The notes below the pieces were generated by a model. That model made no database searches, was not told where the DNA came from, and saw only the letters and a program-made list of their open reading frames with translations. The translations under genes were made by a program, and so were the position numbers. From Calamus simplicifolius (lineage: Eukaryota > Streptophyta > Magnoliopsida > Arecales > Arecaceae), in the NCBI GenBank assembly GCA_900491605.1, contig UESW01000114.1, positions 1 to 64,000 of the forward strand: 64,000 nucleotides of DNA, in the 5' to 3' direction. Numbering within the stretch: the first letter of the stretch is position 1; each line of letters opens with the position of its first letter. Below are positions 36,401-51,400 of the stretch, piece after piece.

Positions 36401-39400
36401 ACTCAGATTCTTAACATGAATCATTTGGCTTTGTGCTTTTTGTTACTTTGTCCAACAATGCCATACGCAAGCAATTAAAGCTTCTTCTTCGTCTTATTTA
36501 TCTTATCTGTGGTGTTTACTGGTTTTTGTCCTTGATTATTTAGGATGTCAATCCTCAATCTAGGAAATTATTCCTCAACAAAGTGCATCAGTATATCAAG
36601 GAAAGGCTCTTGGATGCAAAGTATGCTTGTTCCTTCTTGTTAAACATAAACGATTATCACACTCCAGAATATGAAGAGGTCAATATTTTTTCAAAAAAAT
36701 TTCAAGTACAACCATCTATCAGTACTGCACATTTCACTCTTGCTTGCTTGAATAAGGACATTTTTTCTAAATTTTTGTTTTTTAATCTGCAGTGCAAACA
36801 AAATATACTTGAAGTTCTACAAGTATGCCAGCAACTTAAGGTACGACAACTTGCCATGCAATGCGAGATGAACATGCTGGTGGCTTATCCAGAGTATATC
36901 CTTGCATATTTGGTCCATGCCCTTGCACATCATCCTTCATGTCCAAATATTGAAGAGTGCATGGATGTTCAAGCATTTGAGCCCACTTACTGGTATGTTG
37001 AACTATTTTAATTAAACTCAATGTCTTTTGGTCTTTATCAACTCCCTTTTAGAGGGCCTTCTGTCAGGGCATGTGTTTCTTCTATTGTCTTACCTTTCAA
37101 ATTTTAAACTGCTTATTGTCTAAAACTTAACAGAAACGTATAAACTTTCTTTTTTTTTTTTTTGTTTTTTTCTTGGTGTATTAACATGCATTTTGTGATT
37201 ATATATGTATAACCATGTTGTACTTGTAAGGCAATGCCCTATTGGAGTTCCTATATTGAAGTAGTTGCTTCTAGTATGAAATTTTTCATGCTAAGCTACA
37301 CAATGAAAAAACATATAATGATGTTACTTGGCTCATATTATAGCTTCTGAGGCTCATTCCTTGCTGATCAGTACTGCATGTTGTTATCTAGTTCGATCCT
37401 ACAAGATGATACCTTCACAGTTTTCTGGTAGGCTGTAATTGAGAACCATTACTTTGTTTGTCATTGACCACTGCAAATGTGTATTCTTGTTCTTCTGAAA
37501 CATCTGGCTCCAATTAGAAATTCATATTTTAAGATGTTAAATTTTCTAATGGGGGCATTTTATTATAGCACTGAAGGACTAGATTTTTTTTTTTTCATTT
37601 GCAATATATGCTGTCCTAAAACTTTGAAATGATCAACTTCCTTGTTCTATGTTTTAGATCTTGTTAAATCCAGTACTCTGGAGATATGTCATACTCCTTC
37701 ATGTGTACCATCTCTGTCCAGCAATCCATTATATTATATTTCCTTTTTGGGTGCTTGCAGCAATCTATATCTCTTTGTATTTTGCTTAACAGTTTCATCT
37801 GCGCAAGGTGCCTCTTTAGTGCTGGACAGCATTGATTCTTGAGGACAAATAACTGCTCAAATTCTGCTTCCATTTCTGTAACTCAAATATTTAGACATTT
37901 TTATTTAATAGTATATTTTGGGTGATGTTGTGGATACCATGTCTTATTTTAGAAATACGAAAAAGCAACATGTGTTTCTGCTGTGGTAGCATAGTTTCTT
38001 GATACTAATTGCCTGGCTGTTGTTATAATTCTGAGGATGCGCATGGATATATTGAGGAGTTATTTGAGGATGTTATTTGTGTGCTTATCTTGTTTGAGGT
38101 GTGTGTTGTCTTGAGCTTTGTATGTACAGGTGTGGGAAATAAAAATGCTGGAAGCAAATCTGCACGTGAAACTTTCATGGATATGTACACTAATTGTTTG
38201 TACTTTCCAGGCGGCTACATTTGTTTCTTTCCATGTTGTTGCATGGAGATGAAGGTCAACAATATGGTGGTGTTTCCAACAGGAAAAAGGAGAGCTTTAC
38301 TGCAATAGTTTCTATCTTGAACAGTATTAAGAGCTCAGAAGATGTGGTTGATGGAGCAAAGTCAAAAGTACGTGATGTTTAAGCCACTTAGTGCCTGAAC
38401 TTCTTGCTATCATCAGATAATTGTGCATCTTAGTCCATAAGAATCATTCTATATTATGATGAAATTTCATCTTCATGGTTTTCTGTTAGATAATTCGATG
38501 ACAAGTTTGATGCCAAATTTGCAGACATTACATGCTATATGTGATCTTAGCCTATCACTAGCAAAGAGATTGGTTCAAGACCATACAGATATTTCTGTGA
38601 TCAGCACAGTTCCCCTTCCACCCATGTTCTACAAGCCCATTGAGAAAATCAAGGATGTTAGCCCTGTGGTGAGTATTTTTTAATGTAAGCATATAACTTT
38701 TCCAGTGCCAGGTGAATGTCAAAAAGGAAGACCGGTAGTTTCATGTTATGATTGTTCATCTTGCCATTATCGCAAACTTATTTTCTTGTTATTGTAGTTG
38801 CATTTTCTAGGATGTCTTTGATATCATCATGAGCTAAGGTAGATTACAGGAATGTTATAATTCTGTTATGTCAATTTTAAAATTAGTGCTGAGTTATTTT
38901 TCCTAATGCATGTCAGTCATCAGTCCTTTGACTGAATATTGTGATGACTTAATAGTACCATTGCCACTTGTCTTTGATCCCGTGGCTAACCAGGTCTCTA
39001 GCAATAGAAATATGAAAATGTTATAATAGATTCTTTAAGCATCTGTTAGCAGACACACACCGCGGTTTACTTGAGGCAGTTTTTGATTTTTTCTAAATTA
39101 AAGAACTATATTAAGTGAGTGTATATCGATATTGTTTTTGTTGTTCTGTATACTTTTGGACCAGTACCACAGGTGCAATGGCTTGTATGATCCATAGGTT
39201 GGCATAAAAATTGTCTTGCCAGCTATTTTGTAGCTTCAAGACTGTTAGAATCTTATTATCAGATAGCAGGAAGCATGTTTCCTTTAGCAATCAATATACT
39301 AAATTGATACAAAGTTGGGATATTCTTTTCAACTATTGATGTTGCAACCTTGTTTTCTTATGTTTTAATTCATCTGACTAATATTGGACAGAATACATGT

Positions 39401-42400
39401 TAGCTAGTTCATCCTGTTGAAAGATGTTCAAATTTTAAAAGATTGACATATAGTATGTGCCTCAAAATCCCAGCTTCTGAATTATATATATTTTTGTCAC
39501 TTGATGTTCTTCCATTTTTGCCGCTACTGCTGTATCTCTGAATTGTTATGTCTAGATTATTTTTTATGAAAAACATGATTCTAATTTTAGGGTGTGTTTG
39601 ATATGGTGGATAAGAGGGGATATCCCCTAGATATCCCTCCTTATCCCCAATGCTATAGCTACAGGGGATAGTGCTAAAAAAGTTTAACCAGAGGGGATAA
39701 CCCATGTTTAACCATGGGTTATCCCCTGAACTTATTCCCTAAGGTAGTGTTTGATAGCCCATGAGCTTTCCCTGGATAAATGTACGGGATATCATTTATC
39801 CAGAGGATAGCTGAGGGAATAAGCATTTTTAAAAATTATAAGTTTGCCATCAAGGGATAACATAGTTGTTCCTGGGTTTCCTAGGGAATAAGTTCAAGGG
39901 ATAACCCATGGTTAACCATGGTTAACCATGGGTTATCCCCTCTAGTTAAATTTTTTCAGACATATCCCTTCTAGCTATAGCATTTGGGAATAAGAAGGGA
40001 TATCCAGGGGATATCCTTCCTTATCCCTCATATCAAACACTACCTAAGGAACCCAGGAATAACTAAAGTTATCCCTTGATGGCAGAGTGGTAATTTTAAA
40101 AGGTACTTATCCCCTCAGCTATCGATAAATGCTATCCTGTACATTTATCCAGGGATAGCCAAAAAGCTATCAAACACAGCCTTAGTGTACTGAGGCTTTC
40201 AATGGAGAACTCAAAAGGCAATGTCGAAGATATAAGCACAGCTTTTCTGCTATTGTAGTATCATGTTGTATTGATGGTAATTTTCATGTAAATATTTGTT
40301 TATTTCTTTTAGGATGCTGATGAGCAGAGTTGGTTGGGTGGTGAGAGTGCCTTGGCCCATTTCGAAGCACTTAAAATCAAAAAAGGAAATGGTGAGTTAC
40401 AATCATATGAAACTTAGAAAACTCGGGCAGTTATTTGCATGCCTCCTGCAAAGTCTTGGGTTCTAATTTCAAGATGTTCTTGTTCTCTTGAACTTCAGAT
40501 TGATTCAGGTGCTGCCAAGGATGAGATGGCCCTAGAAGAGAGTGATAGAGATGGTAAGGAAGTGCCTTTAGGAGAGATGATGAAAATTCTTAAATCTCAG
40601 GGAGCCAAGAAAAAAAAAACAATGAGAAAGAACGCTTCACATTTTGATATCCAAAAAAATGAACATGAAGTTGATGTTCTAGGAGTTGTAAGAGAAATAA
40701 ATTTGGAAAGAGCCCAGAGCATGGAAACTGGGATCAGAGATCCGGAGTATTTTGGAAGCCAGCAGATGTCTAAAACGAATGATAATGAAAAAGTTACAGT
40801 ATCCAGAAAAAGAAAAAGAACAAAATTACAACCGAAGTAACAGTGCCAACTCCAAAACGTAAAAGGTCAGTTTCTGTGCAAAGGACTCATTCTGCAAAGG
40901 GCCACAAGGAAAGCAGAGAAATTCCTTCATCACATTCTATTGAGATGGATGAGAAAACACACATTTCCTTGGGACAAAAGTCGTTAATGGAGAAAGGCCT
41001 GACTGGGTCTGCTGATTCAGACTTGTTAGCCTCTTGCCTGCCAACAGTTAAAAGCAGCTCATCTAGAAATGGAAAGAAAGATGATGAAGTTTTGCGTGTT
41101 GAGAAAGTTATTGGCTATGACAAAAAGGTAATCTCCTTTTCAGGCAAATAACTGCCATTATCAAGTCTAAATTACTTTTGCTGTTGGTTGTATTTGCAGA
41201 AATCCTTCAGTCCTGTAGATTCTAGTAAAAAAACTAATCAACCCAAAAGCTTACTTGGTCAACTAAAAAGCGTAAAGTAAGAAGCATTGCTGGCTTGGGA
41301 AGGTAATCTCCAAATGTTTCTTTGGTCATCATTCATAGTTGTTCTTTGTTATGCATTGATTGTATAATTGTCACTGATGTGATTGTGTTTTTTGGTGGAC
41401 TAAATTAGATGATAAACCGTACAATGTTCTCTTTCTTATAATTGGAATGGTTGCCTCATGCATGACTTTTAATTAGGTTCTTGTTTAATGTAATTAAACC
41501 ACAAAAAATTTTGAAGCAGTTATGATGCCACATTCTTCCACTGGATGCTACCTGGTAATTGAACCAAAATGACTTTGTTAAAATAATAACTTATTTAAAC
41601 TTATCACTCCACAAGCTAAAATACTACTCTGGGTTAAATCTAATACGGTTAAGGTACTCTATTTTAGGTCCTTTATACTAAGTATTTTGTTTGGAGATAA
41701 TATATGGGATGACCCAGAAAAAGTGGGTCTAATCAGATGTGATCAAATCTGATCCATTGATCCAAAATGAATGATCCAATCTGATAAACTTAATATTCAT
41801 CATTAAGAAGCACATATCCCAAATGATAATCTTATTCATTTAAAATTTTGGAAAACAAGACTGAAACAAAAACCATGGATTAATTGTATCATCTCTTAAT
41901 GAAACAATCAAGTAATTTTTCACATATAAATAGCTGAAAAACAATGGTGGGGTTTGGGCTGGTAGCGAATCCTGCTAGTTTGGAGTTGAAGAGGGAAGTT
42001 ACGTTGGAGGCAAAGGATGAAGCTTGCCAATGAGAGTGGATAGCGGCCATTTGTTTCTGGTTGACGTAATGTGCAATGACACCTTGAAACATGGTAACTG
42101 TTTGCAAGGAATATTATCTGGAGAAGTTATATGCCTTGGGTCTGCAACAACAAAGCTGAATTGAAACTTGAAACTCTGTCATGCTCCATTGTTAGAACTA
42201 GATAATTAACTAATTTTAAATTCCATGAGATTAACAAATTTATTCAGCCTGATGGCCTCATAGAACATGATAAAATTATCTAAAGAAGACCATAATCCAA
42301 GTTTAGCAAATGCTTTTACTAAAGCATATTAAATAGCAGCTGTTGATTTTCTACTTTGTTTGAAGATGGGCACAATGATAAGCATGCTCCAGTTTATATG

Positions 42401-45400
42401 AGAAATTTGAAGATCAAAATTTATGATAACTAGATCAACTGGCTAAAATTTATATTACCATACTAAATATAATTCTTTTTAATTTTATTTGATTTGCTTA
42501 TGTACTTTAGTGGAGGGAACATACCTCTAGTGCTTTGATCAATTTTATGTTTAAATCAGCAACCTGCTTTTCAGAAGTCAAAACATCATGTCTCTGTCAG
42601 AAAATCTGAACATTACCTGAGATGGATTTAATGGTATTTGCTCTCATACAGTAATAGCACAATCTATCGGAATTTGAACATAAACTTCATAAACTGATGA
42701 CTTGGAAAAGTGGGCATGCTCATTAGTTATCTGAACATGGGAAAACTAGAAAACATTTTCTAATTTTCTTGTAATAATGATCTTCATTTAAATTATTTAC
42801 TTAGTCAACAACCATTCTTTAAGAGTCACCTTTTTAAAATTTTAAAATCATTAAAGTTTTGGATTATCAACTAAAAATGGTTAGTTTATGCTGTGTGCAA
42901 AATCCTAGTAGAGAACCAAAAAATTGAAACGGTGGTCTGTGGTTGTACATGTTTTTTCCTTTGTTCAATGACCGTGCTGAAGTTCACGCTCCCAGTCTGA
43001 AGTTTTGAACTAGGAGCGTGGCAACTGCTGTGCACCCATAAGCCATTATCTTACAAACATGCATGACATTCATCATGGTATCAAAGCAAATAAACTAAGC
43101 AGCCAAATATAAGTAACTAAAAATTTCAATTTAATGATTAACATGTCCAATAATAAATCTTGAAGAATCTTGGTGATCAAATTAATTTATCTGTTCTCCA
43201 AAATTTAATAAAGAAAAGGATAATCAAATACTAAAACTTAATCTATGACGAGCATTTAGTACTGGCAGCTCATCACAGTCTCATCAGTGCTCTATTGGTG
43301 TCTGATTCTCAAGATTTGAAAGGAGAAAAGAGATGAAATAATGAGCTCGATAGCCCAGTAAGTCGTGAACATCTTAACTAGATAATTCAAATAATAAGTT
43401 AATTAAATTTTCATAATAATACTAAGCATGTGACCAAGTAATTATATTCAAATAAGGTAAAGGTAAAAATATTCATGGTTCTCAAATATTTAGTCCGTAT
43501 TCATAAGAATAATTAGATTTGTCATAATTTATCTCAACAACCTTACTGGCTATGAACTTAATTATGAGCTCAGAAATGATCGAATGCCAATGTACAACAC
43601 CAACTGGCAGGGCATCTGGCCAATGCATAAACCTCATTGCCAGAGTATTGAGCAATGCATAACCCATATTGTATGGCATCGACCAATGCATAACCCCACT
43701 GGCAGTGTGTTGGCTAATGTATAAGCCCCAATTGGCAAGGTATTGGCCAACATATAACCTTTGTTCATAGGTCATCGACCAATACACACCATCCAATAGG
43801 CAAGGTATTGGCCAATGTGCAATTCTCAATGGCAGGATATCTGACATAGTCGAGCTGGGGTCCAAAGTTTAAATTATGCCGTAACTGTTCATAGTTCATA
43901 TATACTAAATTATAGAGATATAATAATGTTCCATGCCAGATTTCATGACATATATGTTTCATATCTGACAAGAAGAATGGCATTTTAAATTGCGGTTCTG
44001 CTTTTCAATTATTTAGGGAAACATGAGCTCATAAAATCCACAAGCTGCATGTTATTCAATTATATTTCATTTGTAACTAATATTTATTGAAAATAAATAT
44101 ATGAATTATTTAGAAAAGGTGAATCATCACTTATTATATAGCATGACTGTTAGACAAATCCAACTAATTTGAATGTGACCTTTAGAACACAAAATCAGAT
44201 TCGGTGTAGGGTTCTCTTGAGAGGAGCAGTGGTATTGAATCCCTTGAAAGGGAGACTGATGTAGGCGAGCTTGCATGAAAGAGATAACCACTGGCCTTAC
44301 ACTGACTACCTCTTGTAGAGTCATGGTCTTACATCATGACAAGCAATGAATTTTTCCATGCTAGGAATTTTATAAAAAAATCAAGACTTCTATTGATGAA
44401 TATTTCATGTCAAAAGATTACAACCAGAGCCTATTTATAGGGGATCTTTCAAAGCTAATAGCCTTTCTTAGTTCTCATAAGATGCAATTTTCCTAAATAA
44501 AACTAAAATGATGTATGCCAAATAAATACCCAAAATTTAGACATTTCCTACTGCTATTTCTCTTAGCTCTCTGTTTTCTAATCCTTCTTTCTTTGTTTCC
44601 TTCTCTTTGATCTTCTGCCTTATGTCCATTTTTCTTTCGTCACTCCATTTAACAATCTCGTTCTTTGTAGGACTTCTATTACTGAAGTTGTAGGATTGTG
44701 TTGTCCATTATGTTTCTTTTGCAAGGAAATCTTCTGTTGGGATTCTTAGTTTAGTGTGGTATTTTCTTTGTGGTTCTCATTGCTGGAGAGAGAGAAGTCC
44801 TCCCTTGTTAGTTGCTACCACTATCACCTTTTTCCTGTTTTCCCCTTTCCTTCAAAGATCTCATTCATCCTTTGCATTAATTGTTCTTTTTCAGAAGGCA
44901 TAAACATATTGACTCAGTGAAAGCTTTTAAGCACACTCCTCGTTAGCAACAGCCCATGAATGAGGAACTTTTGCTCATCATTGAAGAGATGCCAGTCAAG
45001 GTATCTCACTGTTCAACAAAGTGTTGACTCCAATCATTATCCTAATTAATAGAAAGCTTAATTTTGTAACACGGCTTTGGCTAAATTTTGGTTTTCAGTG
45101 TGGTGGGTCCTCCAAGTCCTCTTTTTAGATGAACATTATTTGGCTGTTGTTTGTTTTAGGTTTTATTCTAGTTAGTCAATGGATGTTGTAGCCTCTTCCA
45201 AGGTCTATATGAATCTGTGTTCAAGTATGCTCATCCATCTCCGATGTTTGTTGTCTTCGTTGCCCCATGTGCAGTTCCATTTAGGTCCTTCCATCATGGC
45301 TTAAGATGTCAATAGTGTTGGCACTTGACTTGTTTGTCATGAGTACAAACATGTTTGCATTCATGGCTTCAACTTTAACCGATTCTGAGAGGATGACATG

Positions 45401-48400
45401 ATCTACAACATTAGTTGCATTTAGTTTGTTAATGAACTCTAAATAAGGTATGTTATAGCCTTTCTTCTTAAAGTAGATACATGTATAAATGCCCCTTCAT
45501 CATTCAGTTTAATATTGTACATTCTGCTAACTGCATTCTATGTTTGACCTATCAACTGTGCTGCATATGTTGTTTATTTTACTCTCAAAATTCATCTTCT
45601 TTGGGGAAACAACGCATAAGATTTCTTCTTTCCCTCCTTTCCATTGTAATTCTAACCTGTTTTTAGTTATTAGTGGGTTGATGATGTCATTTATTAGCAA
45701 GCCAATAATGGTTGTGTTGTCTTTCTTGGAGAAGCCTTTATTCTAGGAGGTCAAGAGCAGGATGCTGTTTTGCATTCATATTTCTATATTAAATACCAAG
45801 CAAAGGTTAACATATATCCAGATCTTTGGGTGTGACACTCTCTTATCGACATAGGGATTATGGTTTATGTACCTAAATAATACTGGATCGTGGTTGCCAA
45901 CCTCCATTTTCCATGCATGGAGCAGATCAAGATCCTTTATCTTTTTCATCACTGTTGTCTTGCTGGATAACCTTATATCTGATCCACCATATAGCTTGTC
46001 AATTTCTTTAGGCCATTCAACAACGCACATCAAGTTCTCTTCCTAAATGCTTCAGGGCAATCCACCTGAATTCTAGAGGAGGAGGAGATACAAGTGCATT
46101 GATATAACACTGTATTGCAAATAATCTGTAAATCCCTATCCTTTCATATATTGTATCTAATGCACTTGAGATTATGGTAATCACCATCATCATATCATGT
46201 ACCTGTATCAGGCTAATGCTGTTATCCCTAGTGGATGGTTTAATTTTATGCTCTTCTGGTTAATTTTATGCATGTGGAACATAATGTCAGATTATACATT
46301 ATTTGTGGGTCTTATATTACACAAACTCTGAATATGATAATCCAGATTTAATGCTAACATTTGTGTAGGAACAAAATATGCTTTAATTGGACTTTCTAAG
46401 GAGAAATAATGAGTTATATCACATATCAAGATCTCTTCCTAAATTCTTCATTGGCAATCCATCTGAATTCTAGAGAGGGAGGAGATACAAGTGCATTTAT
46501 ATAACACTGTATTTAAAATACTCTATACATCACTATCTTTTATATCTTGTATCTAGTGCACTTGAGATTACAGTAATTGCACCATCATCATTTCATGTGC
46601 TTGTTTCAGGCTAATGCTGTCATTAGTGGATGGTTTGATTTTATGCTCTTTTGGTTTATATATATAGGATGACAAAATCTTATGACTGTGGAGCATAATG
46701 TCAGAGTACTATATTATTTGTTAGTCTAATATTGCACCAACCCTGAATATGATAGTCCAGATTTACTGCCAACGTTTTGCGTAGGAACAAAATATGCTTT
46801 AATTCAAATTTCTAAGCAGAAATAATGAGATTTTAACCATGTGTTTCACGTTCTAATGGTGCTAATTATTTGCATGTCTGCAGCGTTCGTCACATAGCAA
46901 CGAATTTAGTGATGAGGAATTGGTTGGATCCAGAATAAAAGTGTGGTGGCCCTTGGATAAGCAGTAAGCCTTTTCTGTGGGCATGTTGAACTTTTTATGA
47001 GTTCTCTATAGTGTGTTAATGTAAAATCTTTTGCTTTTCAATGTCCCCAGATAGAAAAGATCACTCTATATAAAGAGAGTAACGTTGTGAATTGCTTGTT
47101 GATGAAGCTGTTATTGATAGTCAATGTACATTTAATTTCTGGTTCAAAGAGTCATAGGATTAGCTCATCTGATTTTGATTTCTGCTGCTTCTATTATAGG
47201 TTCTATGAAGGTGTTGTACAATCTTATGATTCAGGAAAGAAAAAACATGTGGTGAGTTGCTTCTTTGTCCAATGCACGATCCTGCAGATATCTGAGATGC
47301 TAGTTTCTAAGTGCATTTATGGTGCTCACTGATCTCAAATTCTCAAACAAAAAAAAGGGAAAGAAAAACTCGGATTGCATATTAAGATTTTGTCCCCTAA
47401 AATAAATGAACTACATCCTCACGTTTCCATGGCATTGTATTTTTGTTGCATGCATGAACATATGCCAAGTTTTTATACTTGGTTTCCTTTTCTGAGAAGC
47501 TTTAGGTGTAAAAGTGTGATTGTAGAAATTGGAAAGCCTTTGGCTGTATGTTGTAGAATTACTCTCCAAATGGTTTATGTAATATCAAAATTTGCCATGA
47601 ACTTATTGGTAGGTTTAGACCATCTATATTGATGTTAACCAGTCATTAAACTCGGTGGGATGGAGGCCATCTTGGTAGTCCCATTCGGTTCCAGAGAGAT
47701 TCCAGGACCAGTTTTAACCATTCGGTAGTCACAATATATTGATACTATAATTTTAAATAGATCTAATTTATCTTAAAATATAACTTTTGAAGTTAGAAAA
47801 CTTGATGGTGGAACGAGGAAGTGCAAACTGCCATCAAGCTTAAAAGGATAAATTATAAAATTTGGCAAGAGGCTAGGGATGAAGAAAGTCTTAAAAAATT
47901 ATAGGGATGTAAAGAAAAAGCTAAAAAAGCGGTAAGTAATGCTAAACTTAAAGCCTATGATGATTTATATAAGAGACTAGATACGAAAGAAGGTGAAAAG
48001 ACTATATAAATTAGCAAAACTAAGAGAAAAGAAAACAAAAGATCTTGACTATATTAAATGTATTAAGGATGAAGATGAAAGTCTTAGTAAAAGAAGAGAT
48101 AAAAGAACGATGAAAAGTTATTTTAAAAAATTATTAAATAAAAATAATTTGATAAATTTAAGGTAGAAGGATATGATAACCTAGGAGTAACAAATGAGCA
48201 TAAATTTTTTTGTAGATTTAGCATGCTTGAGGTTAAAAAGGCTTTGAATAAAATAAAAAATGGAAAGGCATTAGGATAAGATGCGATCTCTATTGAGGTT
48301 TGGAAAGGCTTAAGAAAATTGGAGTTATGCGGTTAACTAATTTATTTAACAGGATTGTAGCAATTAAAAGAATGGCGGATGATTGGAGAAAAAGCATACT

Positions 48401-51400
48401 AATACCCATATAAAAAATAAAGAAGATTCAAAACTGTGCAAATTATAAAGGATTAAGCTAATGAGTCATACAATGAAATTATGGGAGAGAGATAGAAAAT
48501 CGATTAAGAGCTGAAATTTTGGTGTTAAATAATCAATTTGGATTTATGCTGAAAGATCGACCATGGAAGCTATTTATTTATTAAGAAGATTGACGTGGAG
48601 ATGTAGAGTAAAGAAAAAAGATCTTCATATGGCCTTTATTGATTTAGAGAAAGCATATGATAGAGTACCTAGAAAATAATATGATGGGTTTTAGAAAAAA
48701 GGAGTTACTAAAAGGTACATAGAATTGATAAAAGATATGTATAAAGCAATAACTATTGTTAAAACAACAATAGGAGAAACTAGTGAGTTTCCAATTACTG
48801 TAGGTTTACATCAAGGATTTGCTTTATGTCCGTATCTTTTTGTATTAGTTATGAATGAATTAATCAAATATATTCAAAATGATATTCCATAGTGTATGTT
48901 ATTTGCAGATGATATAGTGTTGATTTATGAAACTAAATCTGGAGTAAATGTTAAGCTAGAGATTTGGAGAGAGGCTTTAGAATTTAAAGTTTTAAGATTA
49001 GTAGAACTAAAACTGAATACATGAAATATAATTTTGGGGGAGTAGAAATACAAATGAAGAAACAGTAAAGATTGCAAGCCAAGAGATATCAAGAAGTAAA
49101 AAATTTAGATATTTGGGATCAATTATCCAAAGAAGGTGAAATAGGTGAAGATGTGAATCATAGAGTTAAAGCAGGATAGATTAAGTGGAGGAGTGCTTCG
49201 GGAGTATTGTATGATCAGCGTATCCCATTAAAATTGAAAGAAAAATTCTATAAAACTGCTATTAGGCCAGCTATGATATATATGGAATAGAGTGTTGGGT
49301 AATATTGAAACATGTTAATAAATTAAGTATAACAGAATTGGGTATGTTAAGATGGATATGTGGTAAAACTTTAAAAGATAGAATTAGAAATAAACATATA
49401 AGAGAAATGATAGGGGTAGCCCCAATTGAAGATAAAATGAGAGAAAATCGATTACGGTGGTTTGGACATATACAACGTACACCTTTAGATGCTTCAATTA
49501 GAAAGAGTTATTTTTAACAATTCATGGTAAGGATAGGTAGAGGTAGATCTAAACTAAAGTGGGCAGAAATAATTAAAAAAGATATAACTATTTTAATTTA
49601 AATGTCGATTTGGTTCTAAATAGAGCAGAGTGGAGGAAGCATATCATGTAACTGACCCTATGTAGTTGGGAAAGGCTTAGATGAGTTGAGTTGAGTTGTA
49701 TAACTTTTGAAGTTCAAATAAATTGAAAAATTAAATAAAACACTAAAGCTTTGTAAATATTTTTTAAGAGAAATTTTAAGCAAGTATCGGGACACCCGAC
49801 TAGGTTGGGGATCGGACAGGATGAGACACGAGGCATACCATTTCATAAAAAATCGAGATGCTTTTGTCCCCCAAGATTTAAGGCCTTTATGTTAACCGGG
49901 GTTCTAAAAATTACAATATTGGATCCATACCAGTCATTGGCTGGTATTTTACCCATTCTAATAGAGTTCAATTGTGGCATGGCCAATACCCTGTATCAGT
50001 ACCAGCTGGGAGGGGGATGTGATATGTACTGGGCCACACCAGCACAACTTGAATCCTTGATGTTAAGACTGCAAGAGAGAGCTTCGTTCCTAATTATAGA
50101 GTCTGGCATCCAACAAATCATGATCATTTTTGCAGATATTCCTCACACTGGGTTAAACCAAGTACAAGATAACTGATTTTGTCCAATTTTTTATGGATGT
50201 CATGAATATTGATATATGCATGATATAATTGTTGTTAAGTAAACATATTTTTAGTAACCTCTGGAATACGACTACACTGCAACTTTTCCATGCTAATTCG
50301 CCACTTTACTTCAGAGTCTTTTGAATCCATTCTCATTCTTATTTTTGTATCTTTCTGTGCTATTTACAATTTTCCCAGCTTTTTTTCTCAAATTTCTCCA
50401 AATTAGAATTGGATTCCATAAAATCTAATATAAACTCTTGTTATAGATATTGTATGATGATGGAGATGTGGAAGTGCTTCACTTAGCCAAGGAGAAGTGG
50501 GAGCTTATCAGCAACGGATGCGTGCCTAAAAAGGTTTAAGACTTGCCACTCTTTTTTTCCCATCTTAACTTATGTATGGAGCCATAAATTCCCAACGTAA
50601 AATTTTGATTGATTATGGTATGCTCCATTTTTGGCAGCAACCAAATCGAAGCATTCATCCCCACATGAAGAACTGTGAGTATTATCTCAAACTTTTTGCA
50701 TCATTTTGATTTCCTTCTAAGTAGAAAATTTGTGATTATTTTGATGCTGAGTCTGCAAATGTGGTTGTGGGACGTGTGTTTCTGGGGACATATTACTTAC
50801 TGCAAGGCTGTTCGGTTTCAGCCACAGCATAATGTTTTGATATACCGTGCTTCAAATAACTGATTCTGTTTTTCTGAAAATGGTACTCTATATTTGAAAT
50901 GTAATTGCTAGTGCAGGTCACCGAAGAAGACAGATGACAAAAGAAACCATGCTGATTCTAAACCAAAAAAGAATAGCATGAAGAAGTAAGCAAAATCCTT
51001 GTTTTATTTTATTTTATATCTTTTGGATAATGTTTTATGTCATGATAAACTCTAGAAGTGACAGGTCTTCATCTTCTAAGGTCAAAAGAAAAGTACTCCA
51101 AGAAAATGGAAAAGGAATAACAGGAAAAGTGAATCAAAAAGTGATGCTAATGCAGATATGAGCAACGTAGAGAGCAGGGGTGATTCTGATTTATCAAGCG
51201 ACCATCCACCCTCGGGTTCTGATGTTGATGATGTCAGCTCAGGTATACATCTGTATGCTAAAAAAATCTTAAAGTGAAATAGTCACTATTCCACCACATA
51301 ACCACATATTTCAGTGATAGATGAAATGGGATTTCAACCACAGGACTGTACTGGGTGGGAAGAACCCTCTTCAACAGACAGTCAAAACAGCAGGATACCT

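Larger units (their letters stand above)
41303..46883 (+). other. PDS5: PDS5 intron 25 (5.6 kb)
   Basis: Holds a ~32-nt minisatellite (43604-43850) and a ~400-bp tandem duplication (46036-46831). The - strand frame 45776-46033 has a weak look of retroelement coding sequence but no motif I can support. The rest is unassigned AT-rich sequence. Confidence 0.55.

Noticed and set aside
45776..46033. Minus-strand frame with a vaguely LINE-endonuclease-like look
   Set aside because: The resemblance rests on a few residues only and no catalytic motif is visible.
49805..50176. 123-codon frame in PDS5 intron 27
   Set aside because: Lies within an intron of a confidently modelled gene and shows no known motif.
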